In this document: one piece after another, positions 1-6,350 of the stretch | Layout of the letters: every line of letters starts with the position of its first letter | How positions within the stretch are numbered: position 1 is the stretch's first letter | DNA from: Treponema sp. | Lineage (GTDB): Bacteria > Spirochaetota > Spirochaetia > Treponematales > Treponemataceae | Direction of reading: 5' to 3' | Length of the DNA stretch: 9,141 bases | NCBI GenBank assembly: GCA_016297805.1 | Contig: JAEDFX010000089.1 | Span: 1-9,141, forward strand | Made by a program: the position numbers and the translations under genes | The notes under the pieces: generated by a model | The model's input: only the letters and a program-made list of their open reading frames with translations | Told to the model about the DNA's origin: nothing | The model's database searches: none

Positions 1-687
1 GTAATTGCTGATCAGAAAAAACATCACGGATGGGACAAAGGCTTTATTGCTGTAAAACCAAACTGTTCTTTGCAGACATACATGATGCCAATCCACGCTC
101 TTATTCAGGCTGGTTACGAAATTAAGAGAATGGTTGTAACAACACTCCAGGCTACTTCTGGTGCCGGTTACCCAGGTGTTCCATCATTCGATATGATTGA
201 TAACATTGTTCCATTTATTGGTGGCGAAGAAGAAAAGACAGAAAAAGAATGTCTTAAGATTCTTGGTACTGTAAAAGACGGAAAAATCGAAAATGCTACA
301 GGACCAATCGTTTCTTCAACATGTACACGTGTTCCTGTAATTGACGGACACACAGCTTGTGTTTCTTTGGAATTTGGTGACAAAAAACCTAGCATGGAAG
401 AAATCGAAAAAATCTGGACATCATATACATCAGTTCCACAGGAATTGAAATTGCCTTCAGCTCCAGAACATCCAATCGTTGTTCGCCATGAAGAAAACCG
501 TCCACAGCCACGCCGTGACCGTGAAACTGAAAAAGGTATGGCTTGTGTTATTGGTCGTCTCCGTCCATGTAACGTATTTGATATTAAATTCGTAGCTTTG
601 AGCCACAACACAAAACGGGGTGCTGCTCTTGGTGGTATCTTGAATGCTGAATTATTGAAAGCAAAAGGATTCTTTGATAATCTTTAG
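1..687 (+). CDS. asd: Aspartate-semialdehyde dehydrogenase, C-terminal part (5' truncated by window edge)
   Basis: The enzyme reduces 4-phospho-L-aspartate to aspartate 4-semialdehyde with NADPH in the cytoplasm, the branch step to lysine/diaminopimelate, threonine and methionine. The frame is open from base 1, so the start lies outside the window. About 228 residues remain of a family usually near 350. The motif PNCSLQTYM contains the catalytic cysteine (codon 64-66). RVPVIDGHT supplies the substrate-binding arginine (codon 328-330) and the catalytic histidine (codon 349-351). The end motif, SHNTKRGAALGGILNAELL, is typical of the cofactor-binding C-terminus. The sequence resembles the archaeal/fungal-type branch of the family rather than the E. 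coli type; that is recognition, not a tree. An intrinsic terminator follows 22 bases after the TAG stop, so this is the last gene of its transcript. Confidence 0.93.
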   Translation, partial: VIADQKKHHGWDKGFIAVKPNCSLQTYMMPIHALIQAGYEIKRMVVTTLQATSGAGYPGVPSFDMIDNIVPFIGGEEEKTEKECLKILGTVKDGKIENATGPIVSSTCTRVPVIDGHTACVSLEFGDKKPSMEEIEKIWTSYTSVPQELKLPSAPEHPIVVRHEENRPQPRRDRETEKGMACVIGRLRPCNVFDIKFVALSHNTKRGAALGGILNAELLKAKGFFDNL

Positions 688-709
688 AAATTGTTTTTAA
701 CTTATAAGA

Positions 710-741
710 AAGGTGGTTTCTTTTGGAGACCACCTTTTTTT
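710..741 (+). terminator. Intrinsic terminator of asd
   Basis: A stem of about 11 bp is formed by bases 710-720 and 726-736 (GGTGG paired with CCACC at its core, with one T-G wobble). The loop is 5 bases, and a run of seven T (735-741) begins in the last bases of the stem. It lies just after the asd stop and is oriented to end asd transcription. Confidence 0.9.
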
Positions 742-800
742 ATTTTAACAGTTCATTAACCCGATATCTGTACACCGGATATAGCCATACTGTATTAAGA

Positions 801-854
801 CACTATATTCTTTTGCACCAAAGTTTTGACTGACAAAATTTGGATAATATAGTG
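801..854. repeat. Long imperfect palindrome in the convergent intergenic gap
   Basis: Bases 801-809 (CACTATATT) are perfectly complementary to 846-854 (AATATAGTG). Inside them, CCAAA-g-TTTTG (818-828) pairs with CAAAATTTGG (834-843), with one bulged G and a 5-base ACTGA loop. An asymmetric internal loop (8 against 2 bases) separates the two stems. The element sits between asd (+) and the cyclase gene (-), 49 bases past the cyclase stop. Neither strand shows a U-run directly after the hairpin, so a simple intrinsic terminator is unlikely. It could be a small non-autonomous element, a dispersed palindrome or an mRNA 3'-end stabiliser. I see no obvious target-site duplication. The rest of the 688-903 gap holds nothing else I can name. 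Confidence 0.6.
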
Positions 855-903
855 CTTTTATCTGAAATTTTATAGTTTTAATGTTGTTGCTTATTGAAGT
901 TTT

Positions 904-1602
904 CTATTTAAGACCATGTAATACAGTTATATCTCTGCATTTTCCATGTTTATCTGGAACCTGCGGAAGTTTATAGATGTTTTTTTCGTCACCATAATTT
1001 ATCAGTTCTTCAGCAAGACTTTCACCAACATAAAGGCTATTTCTTGAAAAGAGTTTTGAATCCAGAACCGTTCTGTCAGGGCTTTCTTCAAGATATTTCT
1101 TCTCCAACGCCGCCTGGCCATAACTTAGAATTCTTGCAGCTTCATTCATTCCTTCACCAATATAATTTTTATGATGAGCCAAATCTAAAAATGGTACGCA
1201 TTCTCCAAAAATAGCAGAGGCACGCAAAGCCCAAGGTTCTTTATCATCATTTTTTATATATTGAAACCCAGTGATTAATGCAACAACAAAATCCAAAGCT
1301 GTTTTTGCTTCACATTCATCAGCAACAATGTAACAGCCATCACCTGTTGGAATAAACTGATTTATTTTAATTCTGTTCTTAAAATTACGGAGATTTGATA
1401 TAACATGTTTGATGACGTAGTGTTCAAAGCAGTAGATTTTATACACCTGCTCTTTTGTAGTGCCTTTGGAAAATCCAACTATATCAATCAAAATTACCAG
1501 CTTATTCTCTGCAGGCATTTCTGTTGTTATAGACATCGGAGGAAGAATCCCATCATTATGAAGGGCATCAATTGTATCTTTAATTTTTTCAAAATCTATC
1601 AT
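904..1602 (-). CDS. Stand-alone class III nucleotidyl cyclase domain protein
   Basis: This 232-residue soluble protein appears to be one class III adenylate/guanylate cyclase catalytic domain, which would make a cyclic NMP from an NTP. LVILIDIVGFS (residues 35-45) gives the first metal aspartate, D40. The segment FIPTGDGCYIV (83-93) gives the second, D88. IGEGMNEAARI (148-158) gives the transition-state residues N153 and R157, and ALRASAIFGE (125-134) fits the strand before it. No signal peptide, membrane segment or receptor domain is visible. The base-selecting positions are unusual: by alignment by eye the adenylate-type Lys is I84 and the Asp is N146, and the guanylate-type Glu/Cys pair is also absent. 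The substrate is therefore uncertain, and an inactive or non-purine enzyme is possible. The gene starts 36 bases after the methyltransferase stop on the same strand, with no clear Shine-Dalgarno. M23 is an alternative start. Confidence 0.75.
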   Translation of the reverse strand: MIDFEKIKDTIDALHNDGILPPMSITTEMPAENKLVILIDIVGFSKGTTKEQVYKIYCFEHYVIKHVISNLRNFKNRIKINQFIPTGDGCYIVADECEAKTALDFVVALITGFQYIKNDDKEPWALRASAIFGECVPFLDLAHHKNYIGEGMNEAARILSYGQAALEKKYLEESPDRTVLDSKLFSRNSLYVGESLAEELINYGDEKNIYKLPQVPDKHGKCRDITVLHGLK

Positions 1603-1638
1603 ATTTACAAGATACTATGTTTTTTTGATTTTACATAA

Positions 1639-2397
1639 CTATTTTTTCGCTACAATCACCATAGTTTTCAAATTCTGGTCATATGGAGATAAATCATAAT
1701 CACCATAAGCTTTTGCTTCTGAAAAACCACATTTTTTCATTTTCTCGCACAAATCAGCAGCAGAGTATAATCGCTGAACAAAAACATGATCTACTACAGG
1801 CTTTGAGTCTGCTGGTTCACCAAGAGGATACAAAGTCCACTGGGAGCTTAAACCTTCCCATGCACCCTGAACTTCAAAATGGGTTCTGACTGTATAACCA
1901 GCCCGGTCAAATTCTTCACCAGGAGTCCAATACTTTATGGAAGTTTCACGACTTACACATTCCAGAATAAAGATTCCGTCTTTACGAAGAGAGGCTGCAA
2001 TATTTGAAAGAATCTGCATATCTTCTTCTTCAGTATCACAATACCCAAATGAAGTATATAAATTAACTGCGCAGTCATACAAACGGTCTGATTTGAATGT
2101 TCGCAAATCTGAATTAATCAAACGCAAAGGCACTCCCTCTGCTTCTGCACTTTCTGCTGCCGCATCCAGTTCTGTCTGAATAATATCCACACCTGTAACA
2201 TCAAGTCCAAGGGCTGCCAGTTCTACTGAAATGCGGCCAAGCCCACACCCAGCATCAAGAACTGAATCACCCTCTTTTAAGCCAGCAATTTCTTTTACCA
2301 GTCTGGCAACATCTGGTGCTTCTGCCCAGCGGGCATCATCAAACATAATAGGTGCGTAATATGTCCAGAATTCTTCAGATTCAAACCACTCAGCCAT
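1639..2397 (-). CDS. Class I SAM-dependent methyltransferase
   Basis: A 252-residue cytoplasmic protein with a Rossmann-fold methyltransferase core. SVLDAGCGLGRIS (residues 45-57) is the glycine-rich SAM-binding motif I. D71 in VTGVDI is the acidic residue that usually binds the ribose of SAM. NSDLRTF (95-101) and YDCAVNLYTSFGY (107-119) match the following strands, and ILRKDGIF-type sequence (SLRKDGIFILE, 136-146) is the usual post-core strand. The C-terminal half (about 150-252) is a less conserved substrate region, so the methyl acceptor cannot be told; small molecule, lipid or protein all remain open. The start is firm: AAAGAGG lies just upstream, overlapping the mutS2 stop, and only 11 bases separate the two genes, so it is probably translated from the mutS2 transcript. 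Confidence 0.82.
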   Translation of the reverse strand: MAEWFESEEFWTYYAPIMFDDARWAEAPDVARLVKEIAGLKEGDSVLDAGCGLGRISVELAALGLDVTGVDIIQTELDAAAESAEAEGVPLRLINSDLRTFKSDRLYDCAVNLYTSFGYCDTEEEDMQILSNIAASLRKDGIFILECVSRETSIKYWTPGEEFDRAGYTVRTHFEVQGAWEGLSSQWTLYPLGEPADSKPVVDHVFVQRLYSAADLCEKMKKCGFSEAKAYGDYDLSPYDQNLKTMVIVAKK

Positions 2398-2408
2398 TTT
2401 ATACCTCT

Positions 2409-4967
2409 TTAGTTCTTCAATTGAACGTAAGTCTTACCGGCACCACCATCTTCTGCAGGGGCCGCTGAAAATTCTTCTACAACTGGGCTGTGGGAAAGAT
2501 AATCTTTTACTGCCTGCATAAGAATTCCATCTCCTTTTCCATGAATTACACTAAAATGAGGAAAATTATTCAGTACACACAAATCAATCTGGCGTTCAAG
2601 GGCCTTTATTGCCTCATCAGCCCGCATACCTAAAAGACGGAGCTCAAAAACAGGTCTGGCAACATCTTTTTCTGTAATGGAAACACCATTAACCATCTGA
2701 CTTGATAATTCAAAAGAAACATCTGGAGAAAGTTCCACATCTTTTTTAGGAATCAGTTTCAAGTCCTTTTCTTTCATTGTCATTTTTACGCTGCCAAACT
2801 GAACCTGCCATACACCCTTGCGAACATTTTCAATCAACACGCCTTCATTACGATTAGCACCTGCAATAACTGAAGCTCCTGGCTCAAACTGTAAAATCTG
2901 ATTTTTTATTGATGCAGCTACCCCAGTTTTTACAGAAGATGAATAGTTATCATCAGAAATGATTGTACTGGCTGTTTTCAGGGCTTCTGCATTGCTCAAC
3001 TTCTTTTTTGTTTTCTTTGTACTGGCAGGATGCTTCTGTTTTGATATTTCTTTTGCAAAAGCTTCTTCATCTCTGGCAAGTTTTTCTTCCTCGGCTTCAA
3101 TTTTTCCTTCCAGGCGTTCTGTGTTTTCTGTAAGTTCAGCAATAAACTGTTTTACACCAAGAGTCTTTTCCCTGGTAATTTCACCTTCCTTAAGACTTCT
3201 CACAAGATTTTCCAGCTGACGGCGACTATGAACAAGGAAATCATTCAATTCCTGCTGCTTTCCTTTTTTCAGTTCATTTTCTTTTCGACGTAATTCCAGT
3301 TCTTTTGATTTTAATCGCTGATATTTATCTTCTGCATCATTGGCTTTCCGTTCTGCTTCTTTCTGAATCTTATTTAATTCAATATGCTTTCGGTTCAATC
3401 CTCGAATCAAAGCCGAAACATCAGCCTGTTCTGTTGCAATGTAATCTCTGGCTGCCTTACAAATAACACCAGGAAGTCCACTTTTCTGGGCAATATCCAG
3501 GGCATGACTTTCCCCAGGTACTCCCATCATCAAATGATAAGAAGGAGATAAAGTGTTTTGATTAAACTCCACAGATGCATTTATACAGCTAGGATTTGTA
3601 TAACCGTAATTCTTTAGAATTCCCTGATGGGTTGTTACAAGGACAAAGCTCTTTTTTTTAATCAACTCATCCAGAACTGCCATAGCAATTGCAGTACCTT
3701 CCTGAGGGTCTGTACCGCTTCCAAGTTCATCCAAAAGAACAAGAGTATCTGCTCCTGCCGCATTTACAGCCTGAGCAATATTCTTCATATGACCGCTGAA
3801 GGTTGAAAGGCTCTGGTCTAAAGACTGATCGTCACCTATATCTGCAAAAACATTACTGAATACCGGCAATCTGGTTCCATCACTGGCTGTAATTGGAAAA
3901 CCGGCTTGGTTCAACATTGAAAGTAAGGCAAAAGTCTTTAGACTGACAGTCTTACCACCTGTATTAGGTCCAGTAATAATAAGAACCCGTTTTTCATCCA
4001 TAAAGCGAATATCAATTGGAACAGCATTACTGCCAAGCAAAGGATGACGTGCCCCCAAAAGCAGAGGAGGTTCTGAATTTCTGATTGGTTGAGCATAAGT
4101 ACAGTTATGTTCACTTCCCCATCGTTCAGCTGCCTGAGTTGTGTCAAATAAACACATTACAGGAAGACCGTCTCTTATTGCAGGAATAGAAGGCTGCAGG
4201 CTTGCTGTAAGTTCTGTAAGAATCTTTTTTATAACTGCCTGAAGTTCATATTCCTTTTGAATCAGCTCATTACTACACAAAACCGCTTCCTGAGGTTCAA
4301 CATAAACAGTCTGGGCAGTCTGACTTACCTCATGAATAATTCCAGGAATACGATTCTGCAAGCTGGATTTTACTGCCAGAACCTGACGACCATTTCTTAA
4401 GACAGGCACATTACTTTCCAGAACATTTGCCAGCTTCTGATCGGAAGTAAACTGCTGCATAATAGTCTTGATTTTACTATTCAAACTGGCAATCTGTTTT
4501 CTTATATTACTGATTTCTGGTAAATCCCGCATTTCTCCATCAGGAGTAATTACGCGAAAAATCTTTTTTTCAGTTTCTGTAAAATCAGGAAGAAGCTCTG
4601 CCTGTTCTGCCAGCAGTTTAAGCTCCAAATCAATTCTGTGATTTTCTATTCCTTCCTTTACATTTTTTGCACTGATTACAAACTGACCAATAGAGTGCAC
4701 CTGTTCCAAAGTTAAAGCTGCGCCGTTTGCCTTAATAATTGGAATTAATGGCTTTACCGGTTCCCAGGCAGAAACAGGATTTTTATGGGTTGCAGCAAAA
4801 TATGCTCCCCACTCCCGTCCCATATTTTTAAGTTTTTCAATTTCATCAATTTTTTTCAGGGGCTCCCTATCCAAAAGAGATTTTTTTCCTTCTTCAGAGA
4901 CACAATACCCTGCAACCTCTTCACGAATACGGAAGAAGTCTATTTCATGTAAAGTTTTAGTATTCAT
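2409..4967 (-). CDS. mutS2: Endonuclease MutS2 / ribosome rescue factor
   Basis: An 852-residue MutS-like ATPase without the mismatch-recognition N-terminal domains. Family members suppress homologous recombination by acting on branched DNA, and in Bacillus MutS2 is reported to split collided ribosomes. The core and lever domains span roughly 1-300. The ATPase has Walker A GPNTGGKT (333-340), STFSGHMKNI (388-397, the MutS signature) and Walker B LVLLDELGSGTD (409-420). A strongly charged coiled coil covers about 515-645. A small beta-rich domain follows around 695-740. The Smr nuclease-type domain covers about 774-850 and has the HGKGDG motif (809-814). The Smr start reads FELRLLGMR instead of the usual DLRG/DLHG form. 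The length is somewhat above the common 780-800. No good Shine-Dalgarno precedes the ATG; a hairpin lies 18 bases upstream. The methyltransferase follows after 11 bases. Confidence 0.93.
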   Translation of the reverse strand: MNTKTLHEIDFFRIREEVAGYCVSEEGKKSLLDREPLKKIDEIEKLKNMGREWGAYFAATHKNPVSAWEPVKPLIPIIKANGAALTLEQVHSIGQFVISAKNVKEGIENHRIDLELKLLAEQAELLPDFTETEKKIFRVITPDGEMRDLPEISNIRKQIASLNSKIKTIMQQFTSDQKLANVLESNVPVLRNGRQVLAVKSSLQNRIPGIIHEVSQTAQTVYVEPQEAVLCSNELIQKEYELQAVIKKILTELTASLQPSIPAIRDGLPVMCLFDTTQAAERWGSEHNCTYAQPIRNSEPPLLLGARHPLLGSNAVPIDIRFMDEKRVLIITGPNTGGKTVSLKTFALLSMLNQAGFPITASDGTRLPVFSNVFADIGDDQSLDQSLSTFSGHMKNIAQAVNAAGADTLVLLDELGSGTDPQEGTAIAMAVLDELIKKKSFVLVTTHQGILKNYGYTNPSCINASVEFNQNTLSPSYHLMMGVPGESHALDIAQKSGLPGVICKAARDYIATEQADVSALIRGLNRKHIELNKIQKEAERKANDAEDKYQRLKSKELELRRKENELKKGKQQELNDFLVHSRRQLENLVRSLKEGEITREKTLGVKQFIAELTENTERLEGKIEAEEEKLARDEEAFAKEISKQKHPASTKKTKKKLSNAEALKTASTIISDDNYSSSVKTGVAASIKNQILQFEPGASVIAGANRNEGVLIENVRKGVWQVQFGSVKMTMKEKDLKLIPKKDVELSPDVSFELSSQMVNGVSITEKDVARPVFELRLLGMRADEAIKALERQIDLCVLNNFPHFSVIHGKGDGILMQAVKDYLSHSPVVEEFSAAPAEDGGAGKTYVQLKN

Positions 4968-4984
4968 AATTATTCACAAAAATT

Positions 4985-5013
4985 GATATTCGGATTCAGC
5001 CCGAATATGACAG
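4985..5013 (-). repeat. REP-like hairpin between rsgA and mutS2
   Basis: Bases 4986-4993 (ATATTCGG) and 5001-5008 (CCGAATAT) form a perfect 8-bp stem with a 7-base loop. On the minus strand the hairpin follows rsgA, and the next bases are CAATTTTTG, so it may act as a weak terminator or attenuator ahead of mutS2, whose ATG is 18 bases farther on. The minus-strand pattern (CTGTCAT, arm, GGGCTGAAT, arm, ATC) resembles widespread dispersed palindromes of the TGTCAT...GGGCTTGACCC...ATC type, which I recall from several bacterial genomes. Repeat status is inference from one copy. Confidence 0.6.
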
Positions 5014-5027
5014 TTTAAATTAAGATT

Positions 5028-6014
5028 CTAATCTTCCCAACTACCTGTCTGAATTTCATGGGAAATTCTCTTCCAGCTGTCATAACGTTCTGGTGTAATA
5101 TCGCCCCGTTCTACAGCTTCAAGAATAGCACATTCAGGTTCTGTTATATGTTTGCAATTCATGCCGAATTTACATTTTCCTACAAAAGGCTCAAATTCAC
5201 GGAAATACATTGCCAGAGCTTCCGCTTCAATATCATCCAATACAAAGCGACGAATACCAGGAGTATCAATTATATTGGCTTTACGCCCCTGAACACCTTC
5301 TGTAAGGGTTTCGTTCAATGTTAAATGAATAAGAGTTCCTTTAGTTGTTGTATGTGCACCACGGCCATATTTTTTAGAAAGGCTTCCTGTTTTTAATACA
5401 CAGCTGTTGTCCATAACATTGATTAATGAAGATTTTCCAACACCAGATTGACCTACAAAAGCAGAAAGATGATCTTCCAGCAATTCTGCGAACTCTGTCA
5501 TTCCTTCTCCAGTTTTCGCAGAAAGTCTAAGAACCTTATATCCTAGAGCTTCCCAAATGGTAAGACGGCGTTCAATTTCTTCATACTCTTCTGCACGACC
5601 ATCAGTCTGCATATTTTCAGCTAAGTCCCATTTATTACAGACAATCACAGGTGTAATTCCCTGATGTTCCGCCTGAGCTAATGCACGGTCTGTAAAACGA
5701 GGACGGAAAGGTGGTTCATCTGGAGTAGTAACAAGAATCAAATAATCAAGATTTGAAGCAAGTAGCTGAGGACAACGGCCTTTTACATTCCAGCGGAGGA
5801 AAGTATTTTTACGTTCAGAAAGAGAAATTATCTGACCTTTTTCATCGTTTAAAGGATCTGGTTCAACTTCAACAATATCACCAGGTGCAATAGGATTGTA
5901 AAATTCCTTTTCAGTTTTTATAACTTTACCCTTAATTGTACAATTGCGGGTAACCTCATCTTCACATTCAACAGTAAACAGATTATTTGTTCCTGCTATA
6001 ACAGTACCTTTCAA
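5028..6014 (-). CDS. rsgA: Ribosome small-subunit-dependent GTPase A (RsgA/YjeQ)
   Basis: This 328-residue circularly permuted GTPase checks and releases late 30S ribosomal subunits in the cytoplasm. An N-terminal OB-fold (about 1-80) precedes the G domain, whose motifs appear in permuted order: G4 NKWD (127-130), G5 SAKTGEG (165-171), G1 GQSGVGKSS (188-196), G2 region GRGAHTTT (217-224), then G3 DTPG (250-253). The C-terminal zinc motif has C281, C287, H289 and C295. All expected parts are present. The start is TTG at 6014-6012, chosen because AGGGAG lies five bases upstream and the product then begins at the OB-fold with the usual KGTVIAG-like strand. A short interrupted ORF ends 13 bases upstream, and a hairpin follows the gene before mutS2. 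Confidence 0.95.
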   Translation of the reverse strand: MKGTVIAGTNNLFTVECEDEVTRNCTIKGKVIKTEKEFYNPIAPGDIVEVEPDPLNDEKGQIISLSERKNTFLRWNVKGRCPQLLASNLDYLILVTTPDEPPFRPRFTDRALAQAEHQGITPVIVCNKWDLAENMQTDGRAEEYEEIERRLTIWEALGYKVLRLSAKTGEGMTEFAELLEDHLSAFVGQSGVGKSSLINVMDNSCVLKTGSLSKKYGRGAHTTTKGTLIHLTLNETLTEGVQGRKANIIDTPGIRRFVLDDIEAEALAMYFREFEPFVGKCKFGMNCKHITEPECAILEAVERGDITPERYDSWKRISHEIQTGSWED

Positions 6015-6019
6015 TTTTT

Positions 6020-6025
6020 CTCCCT
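6020..6025 (-). promoter_or_regulatory. Ribosome binding site fixing the TTG start of rsgA
   Basis: On the minus strand this reads AGGGAG, followed by five A and then TTG. It is one of the two strongest Shine-Dalgarno sequences in the window. It supports translation from TTG and lies between the stop of the upstream small ORF (6028-6030) and rsgA, an arrangement compatible with translational coupling. Confidence 0.8.
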
Positions 6026-6027
6026 AA

Positions 6028-6191
6028 TTATTGTAAACCTTCAATTTCATCAAACAAAGCGGCGTACAAAGTTGCTTTATCACTATTAGTAGTTTTGATT
6101 GTTATTGCCATTCTTCTTGCAATTTCCATAACTACTTTATATCCAAAATAAAAAAAAATGATAGAATTAAAGATAGAACTTTCTTTTTCAT
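6028..6191 (-). pseudogene. Small ORF interrupted at a T9 tract (frameshifted gene, slippage gene or two coupled mini-ORFs)
   Basis: A strong Shine-Dalgarno (AGAAGGG, 6203-6197) stands five bases before an ATG at 6191. That frame gives MKKKVLSLILSFFFILDIK and stops at 6132, so it is only 19 residues with a signal-peptide-like start. Codons 12-14 are TTT TTT TTT, occupying bases 6158-6150. A -1 shift there, or one extra T, opens a continuation to 6028 and gives a 54-residue protein: MKKKVLSLILSFFF, then YFGYKVVMEIARRM, then a polar tail ending FDEIEGLQ. Alternatively a 33-residue ORF (ATG at 6129) restarts two bases after the 19-residue ORF stops. I do not recognise the product. A sequencing error in the homopolymer, phase variation, programmed slippage and decay are all possible. 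The remaining stretch up to the argS terminator is AT-rich, and I see no convincing promoter in it. Confidence 0.5.
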
Positions 6192-6304
6192 TTTTTCCCT
6201 TCTGAAACATTTTTAAAAACCAACAAGACACCTGCTTAGATTGTACAAAAAAAATCAATTCTTATATAGAGGTAAATTTCTTATCCTTTTGAAAACAGCT
6301 TTAC

Positions 6305-6341
6305 AAAAAAAAATCCCGTGCAGGTAAATATTGCACGGGAT
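6305..6341 (-). terminator. Intrinsic terminator of argS
   Basis: On the minus strand, ATCCCGTGCA (6341-6332) pairs perfectly with TGCACGGGAT (6322-6313) around a 9-base loop. Eight further T (6312-6305) extend the T run. It lies 10 bases past the argS stop. Flanking A and T bases can lengthen the stem by two more pairs. Confidence 0.95.
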
Positions 6342-6350
6342 TTAAAACTA

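Noticed and set aside
168..611. 147-residue open frame on the minus strand inside asd
   Set aside because: It lies fully opposite the conserved asd frame, has no family resemblance and is explained by codon bias of asd.
761..784. Second possible hairpin (ATATC...GATAT) in the asd-cyclase gap
   Set aside because: Only five base pairs with a nine-base loop and no U-tract; it reads as easily as a loose direct repeat (CCGATAT/CCGGATAT).
904..2397. A complete Pycsar-like or other anti-phage system
   Set aside because: Only the cyclase domain is present. The neighbouring gene is a generic methyltransferase, not a TM or TIR effector, and the surroundings are housekeeping genes.
2959..3219. 86-residue plus-strand frame inside mutS2
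   Set aside because: It is the antisense of the Lys/Glu-rich coiled coil of MutS2, which naturally yields a Phe/Ser-rich open frame.
6203..6300. Promoter for the small ORF/rsgA unit (TATATA or TACAAT-like boxes)
   Set aside because: Neither candidate -10 has a recognisable -35 at 16-18 bases, and the DNA is so AT-rich that such hexamers are expected by chance.
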